DNA from: Apodemus sylvaticus
Taxonomy: Eukaryota; Chordata; Mammalia; Rodentia; Muridae
Assembly (NCBI RefSeq): GCF_947179515.1
Contig: NC_067495.1
Coordinates: 65,025,411 to 65,089,410 of the forward strand
Reading direction: 5' to 3'
Length of the DNA: 64,000 bases
Both the position numbers and the translations under genes were made by a program. Position 1 is the stretch's first letter; each line of letters begins with the position of its first letter. A model generated the notes under the pieces. The model had not been told where the DNA came from. It was given only the letters and a program-made list of their open reading frames with translations, and did not search any database. Shown piece after piece: positions 55,601 to 64,000 of this stretch.

Positions 55601-56767
55601 ATTTTTGTATTTTTTTGTAGTTCACATTAAGGCACTATAAGTCAAATTATACTTCCTGGTTTACTCTTACATTTAGGAAGCATATCTTTAATCAGCCTGT
55701 GAATTGTGTGTAATTTAGCATTACAGTAGCCTTCTGAGTGCTTTACACAACCCGTGGGTGTGTAACATATGATATTTTCAACTTTGGTTGGAAAACAGGA
55801 GGTTTTTTTATAAACTTGTAATAGTACCAGTGTTCCTTCTGACCCTGTTACATTTTCCTGTAGACTTAGCTTCCTCAGATAGAGTGCATTGATCCTCAGT
55901 TTTCTGGAGATACAAAAGGGTACCTTCTATGTGTCTCTATCTCTCTATTTGTATGTCTGTCTGTTTCTTTGAATCTCTCTTTTTTAGTGCTCAGTCTAGT
56001 TGATCCTTTTCTTCTTCTGTCCAATAGACTGCCTTGCTATTCAGGAGGGAGTGCTAAATTGAGATTTGCTTTAATGTATGGGCATCTCGTTGCTACCAGC
56101 ATTGATACTCTTCCTTTACCAGCAAGGTCTTGTATGCCTGAAACCCAATCACTGACAATGGCTGCTTTTTTACTGATTCTTGTTTTCAGTTGTTTCAGGA
56201 AGGAAGGTAAAGCTGTGACATTATAGCCACTGGCAGCTCCCTCATTATTTCACATATTCAACACCAAGACTTGTATTTCTTTCTCTCTTTTTAGATTAAA
56301 CAGTAACTAGACATACAAGAGTATCAGTACTATTCTCAACACATATGACAGACATAGAAATCAATAGTCTCAATTGTCTATAGTACTTAACGTGCTCAAA
56401 ATGGTGACAAACAAGAAACCACAACAGCAAATCAGTAGTATGGAAGAGAGAATGGTAGCTAGAGAAAAATGTTGATTTTATTTGCAATATGCCAGTCATT
56501 TAATGCCATATATATCCATGGATATAAGCACAGTTGAGAGAAATCTCCCATAACGTTTTTTTGTATACAGTGATGGTATTCAAACCATTCCCTAACTCAA
56601 CCTCTCTAAAAGAGCTTAAAATCTTATTTGAGAGCATTCTGAACTGGCTAATTCTGACAAAGAAAATTTGGTCTTCAATTAGACCAAAACTTTTAATGGG
56701 AACCAGAACATCACCAACTAATTGTTGAGTAACTGTCCTATTTGCTTTATTATTTTTTGGCTTTGAT
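55601..56767. other. Intergenic DNA, nothing recognised
   Basis: No repeat or exon could be supported. Confidence 0.35.
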
Positions 56768-56858
56768 TTTTTTGTTTGTTTGTTTTGAGGCAAGGTCTTG
56801 CTATGTAACCCCTGACTGGACTGCAATTCACTATGTAGACCAGAATGTCCTTGAACAT
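56768..56858 (-). mobile_element. B1-like SINE fragment
   Basis: tttgaggcaaggtcttgcta, tgtaacccctgactggactg, tagaccagaatgtccttgaa: antisense left half of an old B1. Confidence 0.65.
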
Positions 56859-56859
56859 G

Positions 56860-57250
56860 TGGCAGTACATATACACAGTACATAAAGGAATACTATTAAG
56901 CCACAGAAAAAGGAAATATTGTCACTTGTAACAGTGTGGATAGAACTGAAGATTATTATGTTAAGTGAAATAAACCAAGCACAGAAAGACAAGTGCCATG
57001 TGATGTTACTGATAAGTAGACTCTAGAAAAGTTGAACTCCCTGGACTTAGGAGTAGACTAGTGATACCAGGGGCTGGGGAGTGTTGGAGGGAGGGAGGGA
57101 AGGAGGCTGCATGCATATTGACCAATACCTGCAAAGTTACTGTTGCTTCTACGACTAAAAATGACTCCCATCCTACGTTACAGTGAGGCAATTATACATG
57201 TCAACAATTTGCTGTACTTTTTGTAAAAAATGCTAGAAGAATAATTTTTT
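56860..57250 (+). mobile_element. Ancient L1 (L1MA-type) 3' end
   Basis: cataaaggaatactattaag, ttaagtgaaataaaccaagc, gtgataccaggggctgggga and tcaacaatttgctgtacttt: ORF2 end and 3'UTR of an L1MA-class element. Confidence 0.7.
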
Positions 57251-57417
57251 AATGTTTTAATCTAAAGAAATGGTCTGTTGGAAGGGACACTACATTTCTT
57301 CTGACTTAAACATTTCAGGACATACACATTTAATGAAATATATGTCATCCCATTAACATGCAGCAGTCTATATGTACCAGCTAATAAATAACATTTTTTT
57401 CTTTTTACTTAAAATGT

Positions 57418-57505
57418 CCTGCTGGGAATATAGGTCAGTATGATTGGAGCATTTGCATGGCATAAGTAAGGCCCAAATTTTAACCCCCAGTACTGAAAAA
57501 CAAAA
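57418..57505 (+). mobile_element. ID/B4 SINE
   Basis: tgctgggaatataggtcagt, tggagcatttgcatggcata, cccagtactgaaaaacaaaa. Confidence 0.55.
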
Positions 57506-57689
57506 CAACATCTCCACCACCAACAGAAAACTTGGCATAGTGGTGATGCAGGACAGAAAGACATGGAAAATTATGAGGACATGAAAATGAAAAGGAGCCC
57601 ATCACGTCCAATTGGATATCTCTGGCTGCTAGAATCCCAGCATCATTAATAACACTGTTGGTGTCCCTGTCCCTCTCCCACTCCAGGCC

Positions 57690-57968
57690 ACCCCCTTATA
57701 TATGTTTTGTTGGGGTATGTGCACAAGTGCATGTGTGTGGAAGCCTGAGGTTGACATTAAATATCTTCACTGGCTGTTCTCTGTAGTATTTATAGACAGT
57801 CTGTCACTGAACTGAAGGTCCGTGATTTGGTCAGCCTCTGGGGTCCACCCACATATGCATGGCCCGATTTCAGTGCTATACCTTGCTTTTCTGTCAATGG
57901 TGTGGATCTGAGTGCAGGTTCACAGACTTGTGTTGTAGACACTTTTGACTGAGCCTTCTCTCTAGTAA
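57690..57968 (-). mobile_element. Old B3/B4-type SINE
   Basis: gtgtggaagcctgaggttga, catatgcatggcccgatttc, ggatctgagtgcaggttcac and actgagccttctctctag in antisense order. Confidence 0.55.
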
Positions 57969-58618
57969 TCTTTTTTATAAAAATTATTTTATATTAAAAT
58001 AGCATTGATCCAGGCTCAAGGTCTGGATGGCTATGATCTTGGATAGGGCCTCATTCCTTTTCCCAGACATTTTCTGGTTAACCTAAATGCAACTTCATGT
58101 TTTGTAATGATACCTTACATTTCTGCGATCTAGACTTTTACCTTAGCAACTGAGATCCTGACCCGCAGGAACCATCCGTTGATTTTATTTCATTTACATT
58201 CTTTAGCAACTTTTTAAGGATAATACGTTTCAAAACCTATCAAAATGGTATATATGATTATTAAAAAAAAAAAAAAAAAGTAAAAAACCTGTAGCAGAAA
58301 CCTGGTTGGCAAGAACTAAGACAGAGGTTGTGGAGGAATACTGCTTTTTGGCTTGCTTTCTTCAAGGCTTGCCCAAGTCTACTTTCTTATTCCACCCAGT
58401 ACCACAAGCCCAGGAATGTCATGTACCCCAATGAATTGGGACCCCCTACGTCAATCATTAATCAAAAAAATGCGGTACAGACTTGCCTGTCGGCTATCTG
58501 ATGGAAGCATTTTTCTCAGTGAAGGTTCCTCTTCCCAGATGACTGTAGCCTGTGCCAAGTTGACAAAAACCCTACTAGGACTCCTTTAGCTGCTTTTCTC
58601 AGGATATATTAACATAGT
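57969..58618. other. Intergenic DNA
   Basis: An A18 run at about 58,262-58,279 has no recognisable retrocopy beside it. Nothing else seen. Confidence 0.35.
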
Positions 58619-58952
58619 GTTTTCGTCAGGGTTCTATTGCTGTGAAGCAACAACATGACCAAGGCAACTCTTACAAAGGAAAACATTTAATTGGGGCTGG
58701 TTTCCAGGTTCAGAGGTTTAGACCATTATCATCATGGCACAAAGTATTATTTCAGTCTGCAAGCAGATCTACATCTTGATCCAAAGGTAGCTAGGAGAGA
58801 CTATCTTCTAAGCCTTCCTTCACAGTGACACACTTCTTCTAACAAGGCCACACCTAAACCAACAAGGCCACACCTATTCCTTATGAGCCAAGCATTGACA
58901 TGCATGAATCTATGGGGGTCATACCTATTCTAAACACCATACATAGCAACAG
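58619..58952 (-). repeat. URR1/RMER-like repeat
   Basis: gtcagggttctattgctgtg, acatttaattggggctggtt, ccacacctaaaccaacaagg, ctattctaaacaccatac. Same family and orientation as 9,357-9,682. Confidence 0.65.
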
Positions 58953-59584
58953 GGAAAAACAAATAATATAGATTGTAGCTCAAAATGAACAGCAAAGTAT
59001 ATAACAATCACAAGAATATATGATCTCATCATTGGAGCACTTAAATATGTATAAAGTAAATATGGGATCTGAAGAGAAAGATGTCAGACAATAGTATAGT
59101 GGTTATGAAAACAAAAAGGAAACAGCTCAAAAGGGAATAGGAATTAGTTAATTCCAGATCCGAATATGATTGACCATGACCCCAAAACATAGATTTATGT
59201 TACTTCAAATACTACGTTCCAATGTGTTAATAATGTCATGAACTTTTATACTCACAGAACTCAGATTATAAATGGAGACATATACATAGGTGGAATTATG
59301 AGGTAAACAAGTTACAGCAATGTGGGAAATCTCTTCTATAGGCCTGTGCTATGTGGTGAAATCCTATATAATTTCACCAACTGGGTCCATGTATTCAAAT
59401 ATATGACCACATAGAGCCATTCAAACTGCCACAGGTAAGAACTTTTGATGACTGAGCCATATGCCCTGTTCTGTTAGTTTTTAAATAAGGAACAATATGG
59501 ACTTAAATATACACAATAAACTTTACCTTTTGACCTTTTTGCTTTTACATAAACCTCTCAGTGGCTGTTTAAATGAGAGCAGGC
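58953..59584. other. Intergenic DNA, AT-rich
   Basis: Nothing recognised. Confidence 0.35.
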
Positions 59585-60385
59585 CATATAGGGTCACATG
59601 TTTGAATAGTTGGTCCTTAGTGGGTGGAATGTTTTGGGAAGGATCAGGAAGGCTTGTTGGAAGAGGCATGACATTGGGAGCAGGCTTTGAGGTAGACCAA
59701 TTCCATTCCCAGTAGCTCTCACTGCCTCCTACTTGCTGATCAAGATGTGAGCTCTCAGCTATTTCTGCCACCATGGCATTGCTCCACTGTTGCAGGATAT
59801 TTCCTGTCCAGTCACATTGAGACAGTGAAAGGCCTGTGATTGGACAGGAAAGAGGAGGTGGAGCTAGGAGTTGTAGAGAGCAGGCTGAATGAGTGCTCAT
59901 GAAGAGGAGGCACATGGGAGGTCTGAGATTCAAGATGGCTTCAGATGTTTTTCTGGTGTTTTTAAGAGGTTAGAAATTGGTTGTAAATTGGCATTTTGTA
60001 TTTGTGAGTTTAATATACATAAACCTAATTGACTAACTAAGCATTAAGAGTTTTGATTTACTTGGTTACTATAATGTGGGTCCCCTGATTACAAGGTCTG
60101 TAACTGAGAAGAAACATAGCTGAGATGCAGTAGGAACTAGCTGGGAAAGATTAGCTCAGCAGCAAGAACCTCTGAGAACCATACTAAGCAGGACCCCAGC
60201 AGGACTTGGGGCTGAGGCCTAGCAGGGCAGGAGGGTTAGCTGGGCAGGAATTTTTTTTTTTTTTTAATATTTCCTGCTACACTCCTCCATCAAGGACTCT
60301 AACTCTCAGAAACCCAATCAAATGCTTTCTTTTGTAAATTGCTTCAGTCGTATTTTGTCACAACAATAGGAAAAGAACTAAGGAA
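59585..60385 (+). repeat. URR1/RMER-like repeat split by a solo LTR
   Basis: Left half 59,585-59,781 (atagttggtccttagtgggt; ctgatcaagatgtgagctct). Right half 60,282-60,385 (ctcctccatcaaggactcta; aatgctttcttttgtaaatt; acaataggaaaagaactaag). The two halves join cleanly when the LTR is removed. Confidence 0.65.
59788..60281. mobile_element. Solo ERV LTR (~494 bp) nested in an older repeat
   Basis: Starts tgttgcagga and ends tcctgctaca, an imperfect inverted terminus (TGTTGCAGGA versus TGTAGCAGGA). Flanked by ctccac/ctcctc (59,782-59,787 and 60,282-60,287), 5 of 6 matching, as expected of a 6-bp ERVK-type duplication. A 17-bp inverted repeat with one mismatch lies at 59,800-59,816 and 59,835-59,851. 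No internal retroviral sequence is present. Confidence 0.65.
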
Positions 60386-60484
60386 GCTTATCAATCATAT
60401 TTATAAGTTTGTCTTTGAAATGAAAAAAAATTTACCTTGTTTCTTTTTTTTTCAAAAGTCTGGTAAACCCTCTCATTCTCTTAT

Positions 60485-61895
60485 TTTTTTTATTCGATTT
60501 ATTCTTTATTTACATTTCAAGTGATTTTCCCTTTCCTGGATTCCCCCCTCCCCAGAAGTCCAATAAGCCTTCTTCCCTCCCCCTGTTCCCCAATCCACCC
60601 CTTCCCACTTCCCTGTCCTGGTATTCCTCTACACTGCTGCACTGAGCCTTTCCAGAACCAGGGGTCTCTCCTTCCTTCTTCTTGGGCATCATTTGATATG
60701 TGAATTGTGTCTTGGGTATTCCAATTTTCTAGGCTAATATCAGTGAGAACATACCATGAGTGCTCTTTTGAGACTGGGTTACCTCACTTAGGATGATGTT
60801 CTCCAGTTCCATCCATTTGTCTAAGAATTTCATGAATTCATTGTTTCTAATGGCTGAATAGTACTCCATTGTATAAATATACCACATTTTTTTTTATCCA
60901 TTCCTCTGTTGAAGGACACCTAGGTTCTTTCCAGCTTCTGCCTACTACAAATAGGGCTGCTATGAACATACTTGAGCATGTGTCCTTATTGCATGCTGAG
61001 GAATCCTCTAGCTATATGCCCAGGAGTGGTATAGCAGGGTCCTCCGGAAGTATCATTCTAAGTTTTCTGAGGAACCACCAGACTGATTTCCAGAGTGGTT
61101 GCACCATCTTACAACCCCACCAGCAGTGGAGGAGTGTTCCTCTTTCTCCACATCCTCGCCAGCACCTGTTTTCTCCTGAGTTTTTTATCTTAGCCATTCT
61201 GATTGATGTGAGGTGAAATCTCAGGGTTGTTTTGATTTGCATTTCCCTGATGACTAAGGATGTTGAACATTACTTTAGGTGCTTCTCAGCCATTCGATAT
61301 TCCTCAGGTGAAAATTCTTTGTTTAGCTCTGTATCTCATTTTTTAAGGGGGATATTTGGCTCTCTGGAGTCTACCTTCTTGAGTTCTTTGTATATCTTGA
61401 ATATAAGCCCTCTGTCAGATGTAGGGTTGCTAAAAATCTTTTCCCAATTTGTTGGTTGCCGTTTTGTCCTTTTGACAATGTCCTTTGCCTTACAGAAACT
61501 TTGTAGTTTTATGAGGTCCCGTTTGTCAATTCTTGATCTTAGAGCATAAGCTTTTGGTGTTCTGTTGAGGAAATTTTCCCCTGTGCGCATGTCCTCAAGG
61601 GTCTTCCCCAGTTTCTTTTCCGTTAGTTTCACTGTGTCTGGTTTTTTGTGGAGGTCCTTGATCCACTTAGGAGATAAGAATGGGTCAATTTGCATACTTT
61701 TGCATCCAGTTGAACCAGCACCATTTGCTGAAAAGGCTTTTTTTCCACTGGATGGTTGTAGCTTCTTTATCAAAGATCAGGTGACCATAGGTGTATGGGT
61801 TCATTTCCCGGTCTTCAGTTGTATTCCACTGATTTACTTGCCTGTCACTGTACCTAACCAATACCATGCAGCTTCCATATGATTGAGAGTAAAGA
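60485..61895 (-). mobile_element. 5'-truncated L1, 1.4 kb (ORF2 C-terminus and 3'UTR)
   Basis: T-rich tail at 60,485-60,492, 3'UTR (tccccagaagtccaataagc; actgagcctttccagaacca), ORF2 stop near 60,737, then about 1.1 kb of ORF2 C-terminal coding DNA on the minus strand. Translated pieces carry WIKDLHKKPDTVKLTEKKLG, LNRTPKAYALRSRIDKRDLI and CWWGCKMVQPLWKSVWWFLR. A frameshift between the fragments near 61,690 and others nearer the 3' end make it a pseudogene. Clear flanking duplication not found. Confidence 0.9.
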
Positions 61896-62397
61896 TTTAG
61901 CATTAAAGATTGCTTAGAGGTCCATGGGAAATCATTAGTTCTGACCTTTTGGGGGTGGGGGAGGGAAAGCTCTCAACTGGGAAAAGATAAATTTAAATGA
62001 AATCTATAAAATCCTTGGGCTTTTTGTCTATTCTCTGTCTATTATCTCTACAAGTGAGTGTATATTTCTGTGTTACCAAGTTGGTTTATAGTGAGTACTC
62101 ATATAAATTAAAAAGGATAAATTAGCCCAAACATCTTCTATTTAACATGATATGGGTAAATCTTTGATAAATAAATGGATTTAAATTTACTGGTAAGATG
62201 AAAGTAAAGATTTTTTTTTTTTTCTGGGTTGATAACCAATCAGTATTGTATTTATCTCTGCTAGATGCTTAAGATTTGATGGTCAAGCACCCTAGGCCTT
62301 TTGGCTTAGATTTAGTGAAGATAAAATGACCAAGACACGGTATTGTAGCCAAGCCCTTTAAGAAACAGTATATTTGAGGTCAGGGATCCCTGTGAAA
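61896..62397. other. Intergenic DNA
   Basis: Nothing recognised. Confidence 0.35.
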
Positions 62398-62472
62398 GAG
62401 TTAGGGAAAGGACTGAAGGACCTGAAGGGCATGACAACTGAGAGGGCTTAAGCAAAACCCAGGGTGTTTCTC

Positions 62473-62490
62473 ATCTGAGTCACGACACCA
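62473..62490 (-). other. tRNA-His-like retroviral primer binding site
   Basis: Minus strand TGGTGTCGTGACTCAGAT begins 2 nt after the LTR end. It matches the complement of the tRNA-His 3' end (TGGTGCCGTGACTCGGAT) at 16 of 18 positions. The spacing is what retroviral architecture requires and independently fixes the LTR boundary. Confidence 0.75.
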
Positions 62491-62492
62491 AA

Positions 62493-62997
62493 TGAGGAGG
62501 CTTAAAAAGAGAGGATGGGGGTTAAGGGAGTGTGGCATGGTGGCGTGGGGGAAGGGGTGCCCAGGCAGGCCCCTGTCCAGGCACTTCTCCCTGAGGGACC
62601 ACACACACACACAGGCATGGTATAGAGTAGAGTTTATTCAGAGAGGAGGATGGGAGTTAGTGGTAGAGAGAGGCAGAGGTGGGGGGGGGCGAGAGAGAGA
62701 GAGAGACAGAGATAGAGACAGACAGAGACAGAGAGAGAGACAGAGAGAGAGACAGAGAGAGAGACAGAGAGAGAGAGAGAGTATAGAAGTGGAGTGGAGG
62801 CCAGCCATGACCACGTAGAGAGAGGGGGGAGGAGAGCCCAAGGGGCAGAGAGGTGAGAGTATGTGGGAGAGCAGAGAGCAAAGAGAGAGAGGAGGGGCAA
62901 GTAGCCCCTCTTATAGTGGGCCAGATGTATGGGGTGGGGCATACCTGGCTATTGCCAGGTAGGTGTGGGGTGGAGCTTAGACAGAATACCAATAACA
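62493..62997 (-). mobile_element. ERV LTR (~505 bp) attached to a primer binding site
   Basis: Read on the minus strand it starts TGTTATTGG at 62,997 and ends CTCCTCA at 62,493. It has a TATA box (tataag, 62,915-62,910), a predicted start about 30 bp later near 62,885, an R-like region with an expanded (TC/TCTG)n tract, AATAAA at 62,638-62,633 and a U5-like end. U3 would be only about 110 bp. It is homologous to the retroposed element at 4,526. No second LTR lies in the window; only about 40 nt of leader follow the primer site. The family was not identified. Confidence 0.7.
62690..62782. repeat. (GA)n/(GACA)n microsatellite inside the LTR
   Basis: GA and GACAGA units expand the R region of the LTR. 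The homologous retrocopy at 4,526 has only a short ctctctctct at this point, so the expansion is specific to this copy. Confidence 0.95.
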
Positions 62998-63310
62998 ACC
63001 CCATAGGAAGAACAACAGTGTCAACTAACCTGGACTTGGGACAGCTCTCAGAGACTAAGCCACCAACCAAAGAGCATACATGGGCTGCTCTGAGATCCCA
63101 CAACACATTTGTAGCAGAGGACTGACTGCTTTTTCTGACCCCAGTGGAAGATGTGCCTAGTCCTGTAGAGACGTGATGCCCCAGAGAAGGGGGATGCCTG
63201 GGGAGAGGGCACGTTCTCAGTGGCCATCGGAGGGGGTGAAAAACTCTGGGAGGGGGAACCAGGTTGGGGGCAACATTTGAGATGTAAATAAATAAACTAT
63301 TTTTAGGAAA

Positions 63311-64000
63311 GTATTTATCATTTTCTCCATCAAATACAGAAACTTATAGGAGTTTTCTTTGGCAGGGAAATAATTTATACTATCAGTCCATTCATCCTCC
63401 ATTCTCCTGTGGGTACCTGCTGAGATTTACAGTTTGTTTGCTTTGGGGTATTTTCTTTTAAACTCTAATAAAATTGTTCTTGAGCTTCTGTTTTATTAAT
63501 GAGACTAAGAACCTAAGAACGTTAAGTTGGAATTTCACCAAGGTAAAATTGGCTGATTGGGACTGCAGCAGATTCCCTGCCCCCCAACATTCCCTCCCCA
63601 CTTCCAGCTACGTTTGTGAGTTCAGTAAATGAGCATGTGCTGACTCTGAGGATCCCACAAACCCCCTGTAAAACTGCTGCTGCACCACTGGCCTGCTAGC
63701 TGAGACTTGTTACCTCTCTGCATGTTCTAAGAAGAGAATAACCGTGTCCACGCAGATAACCTATTTGAAGATGTTTGCACCAGTCCTGGTTTCTGAGGAG
63801 GGAAGCTTGTTTCCAAGAGAGTGGTTAAAATCAGTGGCAGTGCCTCCTTAAGTAGTCCAAAGGCTGTTTCCTTGGTGAGGAGTTTGAGGGTCTTTGAAGC
63901 TAATAGGTTTCTAAGAACTCTTATTGTGAAAGGAATTTGCCTGCAGCTTTAACAGTTAGATTTTCAAGCTTGAAAAGAACAAACAAACCCAAGTTGGGCT
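63311..64000. other. Intergenic DNA at the window end
   Basis: No exon or repeat could be supported in the last ~690 bp. Confidence 0.35.

Larger units (their letters stand above)
62398..63310 (+). mobile_element. L1 3'UTR interrupted by an ERV LTR fragment
   Basis: Left part 62,398-62,435 (gaaagagttagggaaaggac; tgaaggacctgaaggg) and right part 62,998-63,310 (accccataggaagaacaaca; ggacttgggacagctctcag; ccaaccaaagagcatacatg; ttgagatgtaaataaataaa) are consecutive pieces of one murine L1 3'UTR. About 5 expected bases between them are missing. Confidence 0.8.

Noticed and set aside
1..64000. CRISPR array, operon, phage or bacterial system
   Set aside because: Tandem repeats here are microsatellites, L1 monomers or a minisatellite; the sequence is mammalian throughout.

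Overview
The window is ordinary mammalian intergenic and genic DNA from a murine rodent, most likely Mus or a close relative. The evidence is the density and type of interspersed repeats (B1, B2, B3, B4/ID SINEs, murine L1 3' ends, Lx-type L1 3'UTRs, rodent ERV LTRs) together with one recognisable gene, Pbdc1 (PBDC1/CXorf26), which lies on the X chromosome in mouse and human. Rat-type BC1-like ID copies were not seen, which weakly favours Mus over Rattus. Nothing bacterial, viral-episomal or CRISPR-like is present.

Layout. 0-9 kb is a repeat-dense stretch: a B3, a 5'-inverted (twin-primed) L1, two L1 3' ends around a B2, a short poly(A)-tailed insertion that looks like a retroposed LTR transcript, and Lx-type L1 remnants interrupted by a B1. 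9-23 kb mixes old L1/Lx, solo-LTR-like and SINE remnants with long unrecognised stretches and two CpG-bearing microsatellites. 23.5-27.3 kb holds an L1 that keeps its monomeric 5'UTR, ORF1 and the endonuclease end of ORF2, but is disrupted and has lost its 3' half against an old MER5/Charlie-like element. 29.5-30.1 kb is a small CpG-richer, promoter-like block with a CTCF-like motif. 31-37.7 kb is old L1 and SINE material.

The only confident protein gene is Pbdc1, six coding exons on the + strand at 38,430-42,494 (198 codons, all GT-AG introns). Its CpG-rich promoter carries RFX X-box-like, NRF1-like and ETS-like sites. Two antisense B2 SINEs with clear target-site duplications sit in introns 2 and 4. 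The polyadenylation signal is at 42,746.

Downstream (43-64 kb) is intergenic: a second clean twin-primed L1, a degenerate ~40-bp-unit minisatellite, a B2/B1 chimeric SINE, an Lx 3'UTR segment in three copies (one direct, two inverted), a possible unannotated exon near 52.9 kb, a nested solo LTR, a 1.4-kb L1 3' end, and an ERV LTR still attached to a tRNA-His-like primer binding site inside an L1 3'UTR.

The most interesting observation links two distant sites. The poly(A)-tailed insertion at 4,526-4,712 is homologous to the internal part of the LTR at 62,493-62,997. It begins about 30 bp downstream of that LTR's TATA box and ends just after its AATAAA, as expected of an L1-mobilised LTR R-region transcript. 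Repeat family names are from recognition of sequence patterns, without a database search.
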